DNA of 64,000 nucleotides, from contig CAYJVB010000001.1 in assembly GCA_964373575.1 (NCBI GenBank), forward strand, positions 1-64,000, read 5' to 3'. Positions 1 to 8,362 of this stretch are shown piece after piece. A model generated the notes under the pieces. That model had not been told where the DNA came from. It was given only the letters and a program-made list of their open reading frames with translations, and did no database searches. This DNA comes from CAYJVB01 sp964373575. Its GTDB lineage: Archaea > Aenigmatarchaeota > Aenigmatarchaeia > CG10238-14. Made by a program: the position numbers and the translations under genes. Every line of letters begins with the position of its first letter. The first letter of the stretch is position 1.

Positions 1-42
1 ATGACATTCAACATAAGAATATTGTCTTACAGGTGGCTTAAG

Positions 43-153
43 TTAACAGACCCTTAAAATCCTTGCTCCAGAGGCTTCACTTATTACTTTAGCTATATTG
101 ATTTCAGCCCCTCGTCCTTGTAGATATCCCACTTGAATCATATACGTAGTCAT
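43..153 (-). CDS. Small protein of 36 residues, function unknown
   Basis: A short reading frame starts at ATG 153, behind a GAGGTG Shine-Dalgarno site 5-6 bases upstream, and stops with TAA. The product begins MTTYMIQVGYLQG and ends SGARILRVC. It has no membrane segment and only one Cys. I do not recognise the family. Support comes from the strong ribosome site and from a promoter block (TATA plus a 17-bp dyad) shared with the orphan genes at 1021 and 63479. Being so short, it could still be a leader peptide. Confidence 0.5.
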   Translation of the reverse strand: MTTYMIQVGYLQGRGAEINIAKVISEASGARILRVC

Positions 154-168
154 ATTTTTCACCTCAAT

Positions 169-202
169 TTACTACTATACAGTAACATTTATATTATTTA
201 AA
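169..202 (-). promoter_or_regulatory. Promoter with shared 17-bp dyad operator (copy A)
   Basis: On the minus strand a TATA box TTTAAATA (202-195) is followed, 9 nt downstream, by TTACT-GTAT-AGTAGTAA (185-169), which lies 15 nt before the ATG of the 36-residue gene. The same arrangement occurs at 973-1004 and 63429-63460. Its position over the expected transcription start suggests a repressor or activator site. Confidence 0.55.
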
Positions 203-244
203 CATTTATAAACCACAACATATATTTTCAATCAAATAATTCAA

Positions 245-880
245 CTACCTCAACCTCTCAGTCATCTCCAACTTGAGTTCTCTCATCAAAACCCTTTCAG
301 TCTGTTTTATCACTTCTTCCTTAGATCGTGTAGCATCAACCTCAAACATCAGTATCTCCGGTTCTAGAATCGAAAAGAACACCTTGTAAAACCTCTCCAC
401 ATCTTTTAAAACTTGATCACTTTTAGTCCTCAATTCCTCCTTCTCCCTTCCAATCTGTCTCTTAACCGAATCCCTAACACCAATATTGAAATAAATGTAA
501 ACATCCGGCCTAACAAGCGTCCCTACAGCCTTGTTTACAATATAGCTGGGAAAATGCATGAAAAAGCTGGGATTATTAGAAGCCACAAAATTAGCAAACG
601 CAAATGCCATAGAGTTGGCATAATTTCCATCCATAATTACAACCTTACCTTCATCTCTTAGCTTACTAGCCTCAACACCTCTTGTGTAATATTGCGTCAA
701 AAACCACGTTTCTGTGCCTATAGAGGCCCTGTCAGCAACCTCAAAACCTTTTGATGCAGCCATTTCCGCCACCTCCGGCATCAAAACAGCGCCAGCTAAC
801 CTTTCAACCACTTCTTTAGCAATAGAAGTCTTCCCAGAACCAGGCAAGCCGATAAAAGCAATGATCTTACCTTCTGCCAT
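245..880 (-). CDS. P-loop nucleoside/nucleotide kinase-like protein
   Basis: The 211-residue protein opens with a Walker A loop GLPGSGKT at about residues 11-18, followed by an alpha/beta fold and a DGNYAN segment near residue 85. These are typical of deoxynucleoside kinase/thymidylate-kinase-like or AAA_33 ATPases. A lid-like stretch with RQIGREKEEL follows. The substrate cannot be read from the sequence; a nucleoside or a small phosphorylated ligand is likely. The gene stands alone between two orphan small genes. The start ATG directly precedes the P-loop strand, which supports it. Confidence 0.7.
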   Translation of the reverse strand: MAEGKIIAFIGLPGSGKTSIAKEVVERLAGAVLMPEVAEMAASKGFEVADRASIGTETWFLTQYYTRGVEASKLRDEGKVVIMDGNYANSMAFAFANFVASNNPSFFMHFPSYIVNKAVGTLVRPDVYIYFNIGVRDSVKRQIGREKEELRTKSDQVLKDVERFYKVFFSILEPEILMFEVDATRSKEEVIKQTERVLMRELKLEMTERLR

Positions 881-972
881 ATATTGAGTGTGGAATTGAA
901 AGTTAAAACAGTTGCTATTAAAGAAAATTGAATTTTAGAATTGTTATAACTATATAGTAGATAACAGAAAAG

Positions 973-1004
973 TTTAAATATTTCTATTTACTTAATAGTA
1001 GTAA
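973..1004 (+). promoter_or_regulatory. Promoter with shared 17-bp dyad operator (copy B)
   Basis: TATA box TTTAAATA (973-980) is followed after 7 nt by TTACT-TAAT-AGTAGTAA (988-1004). A GGTG ribosome site at 1011-1014 precedes ATG 1021. The four-base spacer differs from copies A and C but the flanking bases are identical. Confidence 0.55.
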
Positions 1005-1020
1005 ATTATTGGTGAATAAA

Positions 1021-1281
1021 ATGGTATATGCTTTAATAAGCAATGTAACAGCAACTGGCAGAGGAAATTTAACACGTGATGGTCAATTAAGTGATTTAGA
1101 AAGAGACACGGGTTGGACAGAAGCTGATGCAACAACAAGATTACAAAATTTTTATCAGGGTCGAGTTGTTCAAATACTAAATTACAATCCTCAAAGAAGG
1201 GAATTATATGTTTCTGTTGATGGACAATTCACTTCAGTAAATGTTGATGGTTTGAAAAGAGCAATAACAGCTTATTTATGA
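1021..1281 (+). CDS. Orphan small protein, 86 residues
   Basis: The frame opens at TTG 1009, but ATG 1021 is the likely start because GGTGA lies at 1011-1015. The product is soluble, without Cys or membrane segments, and has a repeated beta-rich look near the end (RELYVSVDGQFTSVNVDG). I recognise no family. It converges on the topoisomerase VI A gene, whose stop is directly adjacent. Its promoter contains the 17-bp dyad shared with other orphan genes in the window, so regulation is probably joint. Confidence 0.65.
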   Translation: MVYALISNVTATGRGNLTRDGQLSDLERDTGWTEADATTRLQNFYQGRVVQILNYNPQRRELYVSVDGQFTSVNVDGLKRAITAYL

Positions 1282-2355
1282 TTAATCCAAAAATTCTTTA
1301 TTCTTAATTTTTCTGGGTAAGTAAGTTTCAGTAACAAACCTCAACCCTCTACCAGACAACGCTTCCAACTCAGCCTTCATCTTTCTATCTATTAACGATT
1401 TCAGCAGCCTTTGCCAATCCTTACTCTGGAACCAATCATATTTCATCATCTCTTGCGCCCTTTTAATGTCAACATCTTTGGCTTTAATTGTAAAATTCTG
1501 CAACTTAAATTCATCAATATCATCCATTGTTAATCCCAAGAACTTTGCTTTCGGTGTTCCCAATCTGTCAGAGACATGAGCCAAACTAATAGACCCAAAT
1601 TTAATGACCGAATAAATGTACAACCCATAAGCATCGAGATCAGTAAAAACATAAACCGGCAGTTTGTTTTCATCTGACAATCTTTGTATAACTCTCCTGA
1701 CACCTCTTGCAGCTTGACCTTGAGTTGTTACCAAAACACAGTTCACCTTCTTCCAAAATTTATCTTCATGCAATCTCTCGAACATAGCATTTTTCTCAAT
1801 GCAAAGTATGAAATCAGCATCAACACTCTTAATTTCAATTTCTTCAACATTACTTGGGATAGCCCACCCACCACTACCTAACTTAGACCAATCAACAGTA
1901 TCTCCCCTATCTTTTATCACAACATTTCCGACAGCTCTACCTCTAACATCAGCGCCCAAATTCAACTGTTCCCTCAAAATATCAAGTGTAACTTCCAAAT
2001 CAACTATTATCGGATCCGATTCAGTTTGTTCATCAAATGTATTCTCATCAGAATTTGGCAAAGTTCTCTTCAATGCATAATACAAATCTCTCAAGCTCGT
2101 GTGTATTCCTTCACTAGCTAATTCTTTGCAGAAAGCAGCAACCATCAAAGTCTGCATAAAAGGCTTAGCATGGGCAACATTAAAGAAAAATCTTTTCGAA
2201 ACTTTATTTCCCAATGTGAGCATTTTTGTTTTCTCGTCATAAATAACATTCGACAATGATCTTACAGGTATATCTATCTCTGGATTTTTCTGCTGTTCAA
2301 TATCTTTAACCACGTCTTCTCCTAATTCTTCAAGTCTTTTCTTCGTTTCCTTCAA
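1282..2355 (-). CDS. top6A: DNA topoisomerase VI subunit A
   Basis: This is the cleavage subunit of type IIB topoisomerase (Spo11 family), which with subunit B relaxes and decatenates DNA. Visible are the CAP/5Y winged-helix segment with the catalytic Tyr in LRDLYYAL (about residue 92), the TOPRIM motifs CIEKNAMFERL and DLDAYGLY, and TTQGQAARGVRR between them. Its 357 residues match the family. The start is a TTG at 2355, backed by GGTGA eight bases upstream, giving a 26-bp overlap with the end of top6B and implying translational coupling. Confidence 0.96.
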   Translation of the reverse strand: MKETKKRLEELGEDVVKDIEQQKNPEIDIPVRSLSNVIYDEKTKMLTLGNKVSKRFFFNVAHAKPFMQTLMVAAFCKELASEGIHTSLRDLYYALKRTLPNSDENTFDEQTESDPIIVDLEVTLDILREQLNLGADVRGRAVGNVVIKDRGDTVDWSKLGSGGWAIPSNVEEIEIKSVDADFILCIEKNAMFERLHEDKFWKKVNCVLVTTQGQAARGVRRVIQRLSDENKLPVYVFTDLDAYGLYIYSVIKFGSISLAHVSDRLGTPKAKFLGLTMDDIDEFKLQNFTIKAKDVDIKRAQEMMKYDWFQSKDWQRLLKSLIDRKMKAELEALSGRGLRFVTETYLPRKIKNKEFLD

Positions 2356-3901
2356 TTATCTTCACCAATTTCTTCTTAATCATATCTTCCAATTTGTTTT
2401 TAATAGGTTCTGCTTTTTTTCCCGTCAACTTCGATAATGCCCCCGCAACTTCAGGTATATATCTTTCGAAAATTTGTCTCCTCTTTAGCTGCATCTCATC
2501 CCTTCTTTTTCTTGAGACATGTAGTTGCAATTTTCTTCCAGCCTCTTGCAGTGCCAACTTAACTTCTTTAATAATGTCAGGATAGCTTGCAATAGCCTGT
2601 TTACTCTCAGAAACAAATGGTACCCAAACAGAAGCTATATGCACAAATATCACAGCAGGTCCAGTTGGTAAATTCTTCCCAGATTGTTGCAAGCCATATC
2701 TCTTCCAATCGGTTTGTACAACTGATTTTGTTAGCGCACAATCTCCAGCCTGATACAACAACGGCACTCTATTAGCCAACCTCAACAATTCTGCAGATTG
2801 ATCTTGGGGCAACCCCTCACCATAAGCAATTCCAACCTCTATCTGAAACGGATTTCCTCTATAAACTTCCGGTTGCCTAGTCACAGCAGCAAAAAATTCA
2901 GCGTTCAATTCTTTTTTCATCCCGCTTAATATCAATTCTTCTCCTAACGGCGACAAACAATCAGTTGGCGGCCTCATCAACTTAACCTTTTCTAAAGCCT
3001 TGAACAATTTCTCAGATTCCTCTATCGTCAATCTTTTTGGACTTATATTCGAATCAAGCCCAGCAAGTTTGCATGCCTCTTCAGCCGATCCCCTCCCAAC
3101 TCTTGAAAAATCATTTGTTAAAAATGAAGCAATAGTTCTAGAGCTAGTATTCTCCATCATCCTTCTGAAAATACCCAATTCAATTCCATGTGGATGTGGC
3201 TTTATCTCTTTTGGTGCAGGTGGCAGTGTGTTAATGCCGCGAGGAAATTCTGTTTTTCCATTAGGCCCATCTAATGTTATCTCAGCATAAGGATTTCCGA
3301 TAGCCGTCTGCTTGAGATATTCGTTTATTGATTGCTTATTATCGACATGTCTCCCTTCTATCTCCATCTCAATCTTAAGCCCATGCCACTCTTTACCATC
3401 TTCAATCAATTTATGAGAAACAATATTCGGCTCATTTTTCTTTACGTCAATCATTAGCTCATAATATGAAGTCTTTCCTTTGCCACTGCTCGAAGCTATA
3501 GTAGTTGGTTTACCTGTTGTTAACTGGGCATATAATATAGAACCAGAAACTCCAATACCTTGCTGACCCCGCGATTGTCTCAACCTAAAGAATTTCGACC
3601 CGTACAACAATTTTCCCATCGTATAAGGTATTTGTTTATCAACAATTCCAGGTCCATTATCTTTAACCATTATCCTAAATCTATCAGCAGTAGTTGGCTT
3701 TACTTCGATCCAAATTCTTGGCAGAATTCTTGCTTCTTCCGATGCATCGAGGGAATTATCTACTAACTCTTTAACAACAGTCGACAAAGCCCTAGTAGGA
3801 TTATCATAACCTAGCAAATGTCTATTCCTCTCAAAGAATTCAGAAACAGATACCTCTCTATGCTCCTTTGCCATCTCTTCAGCAGTTCTTCTGTCTTCCA
3901 T
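2330..3901 (-). CDS. top6B: DNA topoisomerase VI subunit B
   Basis: ATPase subunit of topoisomerase VI with a GHKL fold: N box ELVDNSLDASEEA, G1 box VKDNGPGI and G2 box RGQQGIGVSGS near the N-terminus, then H2TH and transducer domains. The frame could begin at 3931. ATG 3901 (MEDRRTAEEMAKEH) is preferred because it forms a TGATG overlap with the stop of the KH gene and has GGTG just upstream. The order is rio1, KH gene, top6B, top6A, probably one operon. Confidence 0.96.
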   Translation of the reverse strand: MEDRRTAEEMAKEHREVSVSEFFERNRHLLGYDNPTRALSTVVKELVDNSLDASEEARILPRIWIEVKPTTADRFRIMVKDNGPGIVDKQIPYTMGKLLYGSKFFRLRQSRGQQGIGVSGSILYAQLTTGKPTTIASSSGKGKTSYYELMIDVKKNEPNIVSHKLIEDGKEWHGLKIEMEIEGRHVDNKQSINEYLKQTAIGNPYAEITLDGPNGKTEFPRGINTLPPAPKEIKPHPHGIELGIFRRMMENTSSRTIASFLTNDFSRVGRGSAEEACKLAGLDSNISPKRLTIEESEKLFKALEKVKLMRPPTDCLSPLGEELILSGMKKELNAEFFAAVTRQPEVYRGNPFQIEVGIAYGEGLPQDQSAELLRLANRVPLLYQAGDCALTKSVVQTDWKRYGLQQSGKNLPTGPAVIFVHIASVWVPFVSESKQAIASYPDIIKEVKLALQEAGRKLQLHVSRKRRDEMQLKRRQIFERYIPEVAGALSKLTGKKAEPIKNKLEDMIKKKLVKIIEGNEEKT

Positions 3902-4395
3902 CAAAACACCTTCGCTCTCTGCTCTAGCCATCGATAAACAGTTTTATGAATGGAACCGCGAATCAGCATCGCCACAGCCTCTTTGGCATCAACCAATTCG
4001 TCCCACTTGCCTATCAGACTAACCGTTTTTCCATAGACAGAGACTTTAGTATTAGTATATCTTTCTATATATTTCTTTGTTTTCCCCCCCGTGCCAATTA
4101 TCCTTGCTTTGATCGTTTGGAGCCTATTTTTTGTACTTGCAGCCTCTTTTAAGTCAATAATTTCCAGGCCGTAGCTATCATCTAACAGCCTTAGCGAATC
4201 TTCAATGGCAAATCCTCTTCCAAAAGCCTTCAAAACATTCTTAGCTACAAAAATATCAAAGCTCTCACCATCAATCTCAACATCTTCACTAACTAATACC
4301 TTTGTCTTAGTGTTCCTTTCAATCATCACCCTAATTTCAGGCTTTCTTTTTAATAAATCTTTTCTTTTATCGGGTATTTTAATAAAATCTTTCAT
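3901..4395 (-). CDS. KH-domain RNA-binding protein, Krr1/Dim2-like
   Basis: The 164-residue protein has two KH-like domains; the second carries RIIGTGGKTKKYIE with the GxxG loop (about residues 105-120). Archaeal homologues of Krr1/Pno1 (Dim2) bind the 3' end of 16S rRNA during small-subunit maturation. The Rio1-type kinase directly upstream acts in the same process. ATG 4395 is preferred over a TTG at 4416 because a GGT site precedes it and it starts 4 bases after the rio1 stop. The end overlaps top6B by one base. Confidence 0.9.
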   Translation of the reverse strand: MKDFIKIPDKRKDLLKRKPEIRVMIERNTKTKVLVSEDVEIDGESFDIFVAKNVLKAFGRGFAIEDSLRLLDDSYGLEIIDLKEAASTKNRLQTIKARIIGTGGKTKKYIERYTNTKVSVYGKTVSLIGKWDELVDAKEAVAMLIRGSIHKTVYRWLEQRAKVF

Positions 4396-4399
4396 ATTT

Positions 4400-5170
4400 T
4401 TACCTTTTTTTCTCAATTATTTCATTTAATTGTTTCAAAATTGTTTCATTACTCTTTATTTCAACACCTTTTTTCTCGAAGAATTTGTTTACATTTTCTA
4501 TATCTCTCACTAGCAACTCTTCTGCTATATTACTATCAACAGGCGTTCCATGACTTAAGTCAATTATATAGGGCTTTTTTAAGAAAAGAATATTGTAGGC
4601 ACTAAGATCCCCATGAACTATCCCAGTCTTTATGAGTTTGGTGATTTCAGACAGGACTTTTCCATAAACTTCTTTATAATTTTTCAACTTTGTATCGACA
4701 AGTCTTGGTGCAGGAATATTATCTTCTCCAATAAAATCCATTACAAGGACGTTATCTTTGAATATAACTGGCTTAGGGCAATTAACACCAACATGATAAG
4801 CTAGTTGTAGATTTTTGAATTCCCTTCTACACCACGCATCAATTATTGATTCCGAACCCGCAACTCTGCTTTTCTTAACCTTGGAAAATCTAGGATCACC
4901 GATTAGATATCTCCACATTGATTTGAAATCAATAGCAAATGTTCTGTAGATTTTCACTGCAAGGTATTTTTCATCTTTTGTCTTAGCAGTAAGTATAACG
5001 CTCTCTTTCCCCTCCTTTACAATACCAATGATCTCCTTGTAAATTCCTTTATTAAGTAAATGATATAAAATCAAAAGAGTTTTTCTATCAAAAACACCCC
5101 TAAATATCGCTATATCCTTTTGTTCTTCGCGTCTAATCTTTCTTTTCATAGAAATGATAATATCATCCAT
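4400..5170 (-). CDS. rio1: Rio1-type serine/threonine protein kinase
   Basis: RIO kinase/ATPase for late 30S ribosome maturation. It shows the modified glycine-rich loop GIVKEGKESVILTA (about residues 49-62), catalytic loop VHGDLSAYNIL and metal-binding IIDLSHG (DFG equivalent). The 256-residue length is normal. It is first in the apparent operon with the KH protein and topoisomerase VI. The start ATG at 5170 gives MDDIIISMKRK; a second Met at residue 8 is an alternative start. Confidence 0.93.
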   Translation of the reverse strand: MDDIIISMKRKIRREEQKDIAIFRGVFDRKTLLILYHLLNKGIYKEIIGIVKEGKESVILTAKTKDEKYLAVKIYRTFAIDFKSMWRYLIGDPRFSKVKKSRVAGSESIIDAWCRREFKNLQLAYHVGVNCPKPVIFKDNVLVMDFIGEDNIPAPRLVDTKLKNYKEVYGKVLSEITKLIKTGIVHGDLSAYNILFLKKPYIIDLSHGTPVDSNIAEELLVRDIENVNKFFEKKGVEIKSNETILKQLNEIIEKKR

Positions 5171-5277
5171 ACTTTAATGTCTTTTATAAAACAAAAGGAT
5201 CTGTGTAGACCATCGAAATAAAATGGTCAAAATTAGGTACGGAAGAGTATTAATGTTTATCTGATTAGAATGATTTT

Positions 5278-5811
5278 ATGTCACATATATCAATATACAG
5301 ACCAAACATGATATTGCATATAGAAGATGCAGATAATTGGAGAAAACTTTTACATCGACAATTCGCAAAACCAATATATTCAAGTCAACTAGGAAGTGGA
5401 GAACTAAAATATGTAGGTTCGCAAGTAGGCGACTATGTTGCAGATTATGCAGCATTGAATGAAGTTGCTCGTTTACAACAGGAAGCAGGAAATGGTCTTT
5501 CTTGGGTTTCTATAGTTACTGCACAAATTGCAAGAACATTTCTTACATATAATTTGCCAGCAGCTATTATTTCAGATACTTCTTTTCCCTTAAATGGCAA
5601 GAAAGTAGTTGAATGGTTACAATCTCATGGCTATCGAGATTATCCTTTAATTGGATTATCAGGAACATCTGTTGATTCCTTAGAACCAGAGTTACATGAA
5701 TTTTTCATAACAGGAAATGCTAGATATTTTGATAAAGAATCATTTGATATGGATAGCATTGCTCAACAAGTTGTTTATAATGTAGGATATACAAGAAAAT
5801 TGTATGGTTAG
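5278..5811 (+). CDS. Stand-alone receiver-domain-like protein (CheY fold, divergent)
   Basis: A 177-residue single-domain protein resembling a response-regulator receiver. It has an acidic pair in ILHIEDADNWRKLL (about residues 12-25), a possible phospho-Asp in AIISDTSFPLNGKK, a switch Ser/Thr in IGLSGTS and a conserved-type Lys in RYFDKESF. An insert of about 50 residues rich in Gly, Tyr and Gln separates strand 1 from the phospho-Asp region. No output domain and no histidine kinase are nearby. The assignment is from motifs only; the divergent sequence leaves room for error. Confidence 0.55.
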   Translation: MSHISIYRPNMILHIEDADNWRKLLHRQFAKPIYSSQLGSGELKYVGSQVGDYVADYAALNEVARLQQEAGNGLSWVSIVTAQIARTFLTYNLPAAIISDTSFPLNGKKVVEWLQSHGYRDYPLIGLSGTSVDSLEPELHEFFITGNARYFDKESFDMDSIAQQVVYNVGYTRKLYG

Positions 5812-5849
5812 TTTTTATTTTCTAAATTTTTTGTGACTTTATATTAGAT

Positions 5850-6179
5850 TTATCCAACATTAATATTTTTCAGTAATCCACTTCTTTGCATCCATCCCGC
5901 CTGTGTAGGCGTGTATCTCCAAACAATATCTGCCCTTTCATTCGGCATAACTTTCCACGGCTCAATCAAAATCAAATCACCAAGCCTAATCCAAACACGT
6001 TTCCTCAGTTTCCCTGGAATTCTAGCAATCCTTTCCTTTCCATCATCGCACCGTACTCTTAATTTATCAGAACCAAGCATTTGTGTTACAATAGCAAGAA
6101 CCTCTCCAGTCTTAGGTCTCCTTGTCCTTGAAATCTCTTCCTCCTCAGTTATCTCTTCCCTTTTTCTTTCCTTCCCCAA
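5850..6179 (-). CDS. Translation initiation factor 1A (eIF1A)
   Basis: The 109-residue archaeal aIF1A has a charged N-terminal tail (EITEEEEISRTRRPK) and an S1/IF1 OB-fold, with LRVRCDDGKERIARIPGKLRKRVWIR at about residues 40-65 and DIVWRY near the end. It binds the A site of the 30S subunit. No ATG is available at the expected start. TTG 6179 has GGTGAT just upstream, so a TTG start is assigned. Confidence 0.93.
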   Translation of the reverse strand: MGKERKREEITEEEEISRTRRPKTGEVLAIVTQMLGSDKLRVRCDDGKERIARIPGKLRKRVWIRLGDLILIEPWKVMPNERADIVWRYTPTQAGWMQRSGLLKNINVG

Positions 6180-6229
6180 TAGATCACCCAGTTAACTTAT
6201 AATACTTTCCATCTAAACTTTTTAAGTAT

Positions 6230-6754
6230 ATGGAGATATGGGTTTTGAGACTAGGCCACAGATTACATAGAGACGAAAGAGTTAGTACACATTGTGGTTT
6301 AACTGCAAGGGCATTTGGCGCTAATGGCATTATCTATTCCGGGGATAAAGACGACTCTATACTTAACTCAGTAAAAAAAGTTGTTGAAAACTGGGGAGGT
6401 CCATTTGAAGTGATCTACGAAAAAAATTGGAAAAAAGTTATCAATGAATGGAAAAATAAAGGCAAAATTGCTCTGCTGACAATGTACGGAATCAACATAC
6501 CTGATGCAATCAAAAAGATAAGAAAAGAAAAAAACCTGCTTATTATTGTCGGGAGTGAAAAAGTCCCACCAGAGATATACGGAATGATCGATTTTCAAAT
6601 AGCGATAACTAACCAACCTCACAGCGAAGTAGCAGCATTAGCAGTTTTTCTGGATCAATATTTTGATAGCAGTCAACTCAACAAGCAATTTACAAGTTCC
6701 AAAATCAAAATAGTTCCATCAGAAAAGGGAAAAATGACAAAAAATTCTAGTTGA
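6230..6754 (+). CDS. trm56: tRNA (cytidine-56-2'-O)-methyltransferase Trm56
   Basis: Archaeal SPOUT-class methyltransferase that 2'-O-methylates C56 in the T-loop of tRNAs. The N-terminal signature LRLGHRLHRDERVSTHCGLTARAFGA (split here as LRLGHRLHRDER and STHCGLTARAFGA) is diagnostic, and the knot-region loop IIVGSEKVP and ITNQPHSEVAALAVFLD follow. The length of 174 residues is normal. ATG 6230 sits about 10 bases after a TTTAAG stretch, so the message may be leaderless. The end overlaps the convergent zinc-ribbon gene by 8 bp. Confidence 0.93.
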   Translation: MEIWVLRLGHRLHRDERVSTHCGLTARAFGANGIIYSGDKDDSILNSVKKVVENWGGPFEVIYEKNWKKVINEWKNKGKIALLTMYGINIPDAIKKIRKEKNLLIIVGSEKVPPEIYGMIDFQIAITNQPHSEVAALAVFLDQYFDSSQLNKQFTSSKIKIVPSEKGKMTKNSS

Positions 6755-6869
6755 AAGCCCGCATTCCATTTTGTGAAAAAACCCTTTTACATTTCAAACA
6801 CTCGTATGATTGCGGAAAGCTAATATTCACAATTCTGTTTTTAGTCGAGCTGCAATAAGGACATGTCAT
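6747..6869 (-). CDS. Small zinc-ribbon protein, 40 residues
   Basis: A short frame from ATG 6869 with GAGGT six bases upstream. The protein has CPYC at residues 3-6 and CLKC at 24-27, a complete four-Cys zinc ribbon, and ends GMRAFN. The function is unknown; such ribbons bind nucleic acid or act as subunits of transcription or ribosome complexes. The ribosome site overlaps the stop codon of the 47-residue gene upstream, so the two are translationally coupled. Confidence 0.75.
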   Translation of the reverse strand: MTCPYCSSTKNRIVNISFPQSYECLKCKRVFSQNGMRAFN

Positions 6870-6873
6870 ATAA

Positions 6874-7017
6874 TTACCTCTGCTTATAATTTAGCATCTC
6901 CGGTCCTCCTTTTGAAGTCATTCCGTCAACGTTGATTGTCTCATTAACTAGCTTTTTGATTAAAGCCGAAAGATGTTCTTCAGTTAACTTCAATTCTCCC
7001 TCATCAGATATTTTCAT
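6874..7017 (-). CDS. Small protein of 47 residues, coupled to zinc-ribbon gene
   Basis: The frame opens at ATG 7017 with GAGGTG about 7 bases upstream and ends at TAA inside the Shine-Dalgarno of the following zinc-ribbon gene. The product (MKISDEGELKLTEEHLSALI, then KKLVNETINVDG) is acidic with one likely helix and no membrane segment. I do not recognise it. Tight coupling suggests it and the ribbon protein act together. Confidence 0.7.
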   Translation of the reverse strand: MKISDEGELKLTEEHLSALIKKLVNETINVDGMTSKGGPEMLNYKQR

Positions 7018-7076
7018 TATAATACACCTCAATACTTAATATACGAATTCCTATAATTAATAATTTTGTGAAAAAA

Positions 7077-7094
7077 ATATTCCGAAAGGAATAT
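7077..7094. promoter_or_regulatory. Palindromic operator ATATTCC-GAAA-GGAATAT
   Basis: A perfect 7-bp inverted repeat with a 4-base spacer lies 26 bases before the HTH-CBS regulator gene. Additional GAATTCC-like half-sites flank it (GAATTCCT at 7045-7052 and CGGAATTC around 7100-7107). It sits between that regulator and the divergent 47-residue gene and is a likely autoregulatory site. Confidence 0.5.
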
Positions 7095-7119
7095 ATACAC
7101 GGAATTCAATGACAATATA

Positions 7120-7689
7120 ATGCTACCGTCAATAGATGAAATAAAACAGAGAAGAAAAAAGTTAGATCTAACACAAAAACAGTTAGCCAAAGTCTCAAAC
7201 GCTAGCCAGTCAGTGATAGCAAAAATAGAATCAAAAAAGATCAACCCATCATATTTAATATTCAAAAAAATATTTGACGCACTGGATTTATTAGAAAAAA
7301 AAGAAGTAAAAAAAGCTAAAGATATATTATCATCCAAGATTGTTACGATAAGAAAACAGGATACTATCAAAAAAGCAATAGCTGCTATGAATAAATTCAA
7401 TTATTCTCAATTGCCAGTAGTAAACAAAGGAATAATTATAGGAAGTATCACAGAAAAATCGATCGTAGACTTAATAGCATCTGGAAAAAATATAACAGAA
7501 TTCTCGAGCGAGCCTATTGAAAAAATAATGATCGAGCCGTTTCCTAGAATCAGCGAATCGACACCAATAACAACGATTTCTGTTTTGTTGCAGGACAATC
7601 AAGCAGTTCTTGTAACGCACCATGATAAAATTGTTGGTATAATAACAAAATCAGATTTTTTCAAAATAAGTAGCACTAATCAACCTTGA
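7120..7689 (+). CDS. HTH (XRE) transcription regulator with CBS pair
   Basis: Residues 6-60 form a Cro/C1-type helix-turn-helix (LTQKQLAKVSNASQSVIAKIE). Residues 67-185 form two CBS motifs (ILSSKIVTIRKQDTIKKAI and IEKIMIEPFPRISEST) that usually sense adenine nucleotides or related ligands. This archaeal architecture is common for ligand-responsive repressors. The gene is preceded by a palindrome at 7077-7094, suggesting autoregulation. It converges on the MgtC gene with a 14-bp overlap. Confidence 0.88.
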   Translation: MLPSIDEIKQRRKKLDLTQKQLAKVSNASQSVIAKIESKKINPSYLIFKKIFDALDLLEKKEVKKAKDILSSKIVTIRKQDTIKKAIAAMNKFNYSQLPVVNKGIIIGSITEKSIVDLIASGKNITEFSSEPIEKIMIEPFPRISESTPITTISVLLQDNQAVLVTHHDKIVGIITKSDFFKISSTNQP

Positions 7690-8317
7690 AGCTAACAACT
7701 TCCTTTATTTTCATCATTTCTAACGGCAATTTATTCATCTCCTCTTTATCAGCATTTACTATAATAGAAAAAATATATTCCTTATTCTTTGTATTAAAAC
7801 CAAAGTTCTGAACCTTATAATCTTTTGGTAAGATAGATGTCACCCTTTTCCACGCATCCATATCGCTAAGAATAACCTGTAGTGTTTTTTGATATGGTCC
7901 AAAACCATGTGTCTCAAAATACGAATCGATCATCACTATAACAAGCATAATCAAAAAGAAAATAATGCTTAGATAGATCAAACCAGCGCCAATTATAATG
8001 CCGAGAGCTGAAAATGCCCATATAGAAGCAGCAGTGGTAAACCCAAAAACCTTCTTTTCCTCTCTTCTTATTAAAGCCCCTGCCCCAAGAAAGCCTATAC
8101 CTGTTATTATACCTCCTATAACAAATAAAGGATTAGAATCTCCACTTAATTGTATGGCGCCTAGCGTTATCACACAGGATCCCGTAGCTACAAGTATAAA
8201 GGTACCAAAACCAATAGGCTTTTTCTTGAACTGCCTTTCCAGACCGAAAATACCTGATAGCACGAAGGCCAGCAATATTCTGAATATAACAGTTAATGTT
8301 GAAACAGGTTCAACCAA
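7676..8317 (-). CDS. MgtC/SapB family membrane protein
   Basis: The 213-residue protein has four to five hydrophobic helices in its first 130 residues and the MgtC signature RILLAFVLSGIFGLERQFKK and GIGFLGAGALIRR. A soluble C-terminal domain (about residues 145-213) looks ACT-like. MgtC proteins are linked to growth at low magnesium and to membrane energetics; the substrate is unresolved. The context gives no further clue. Confidence 0.88.
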   Translation of the reverse strand: MVEPVSTLTVIFRILLAFVLSGIFGLERQFKKKPIGFGTFILVATGSCVITLGAIQLSGDSNPLFVIGGIITGIGFLGAGALIRREEKKVFGFTTAASIWAFSALGIIIGAGLIYLSIIFFLIMLVIVMIDSYFETHGFGPYQKTLQVILSDMDAWKRVTSILPKDYKVQNFGFNTKNKEYIFSIIVNADKEEMNKLPLEMMKIKEVVSFKVD

Positions 8318-8362
8318 TGCACCACCAATAATAAAGGAATATAAGTTACTTTTAAAGTTATC

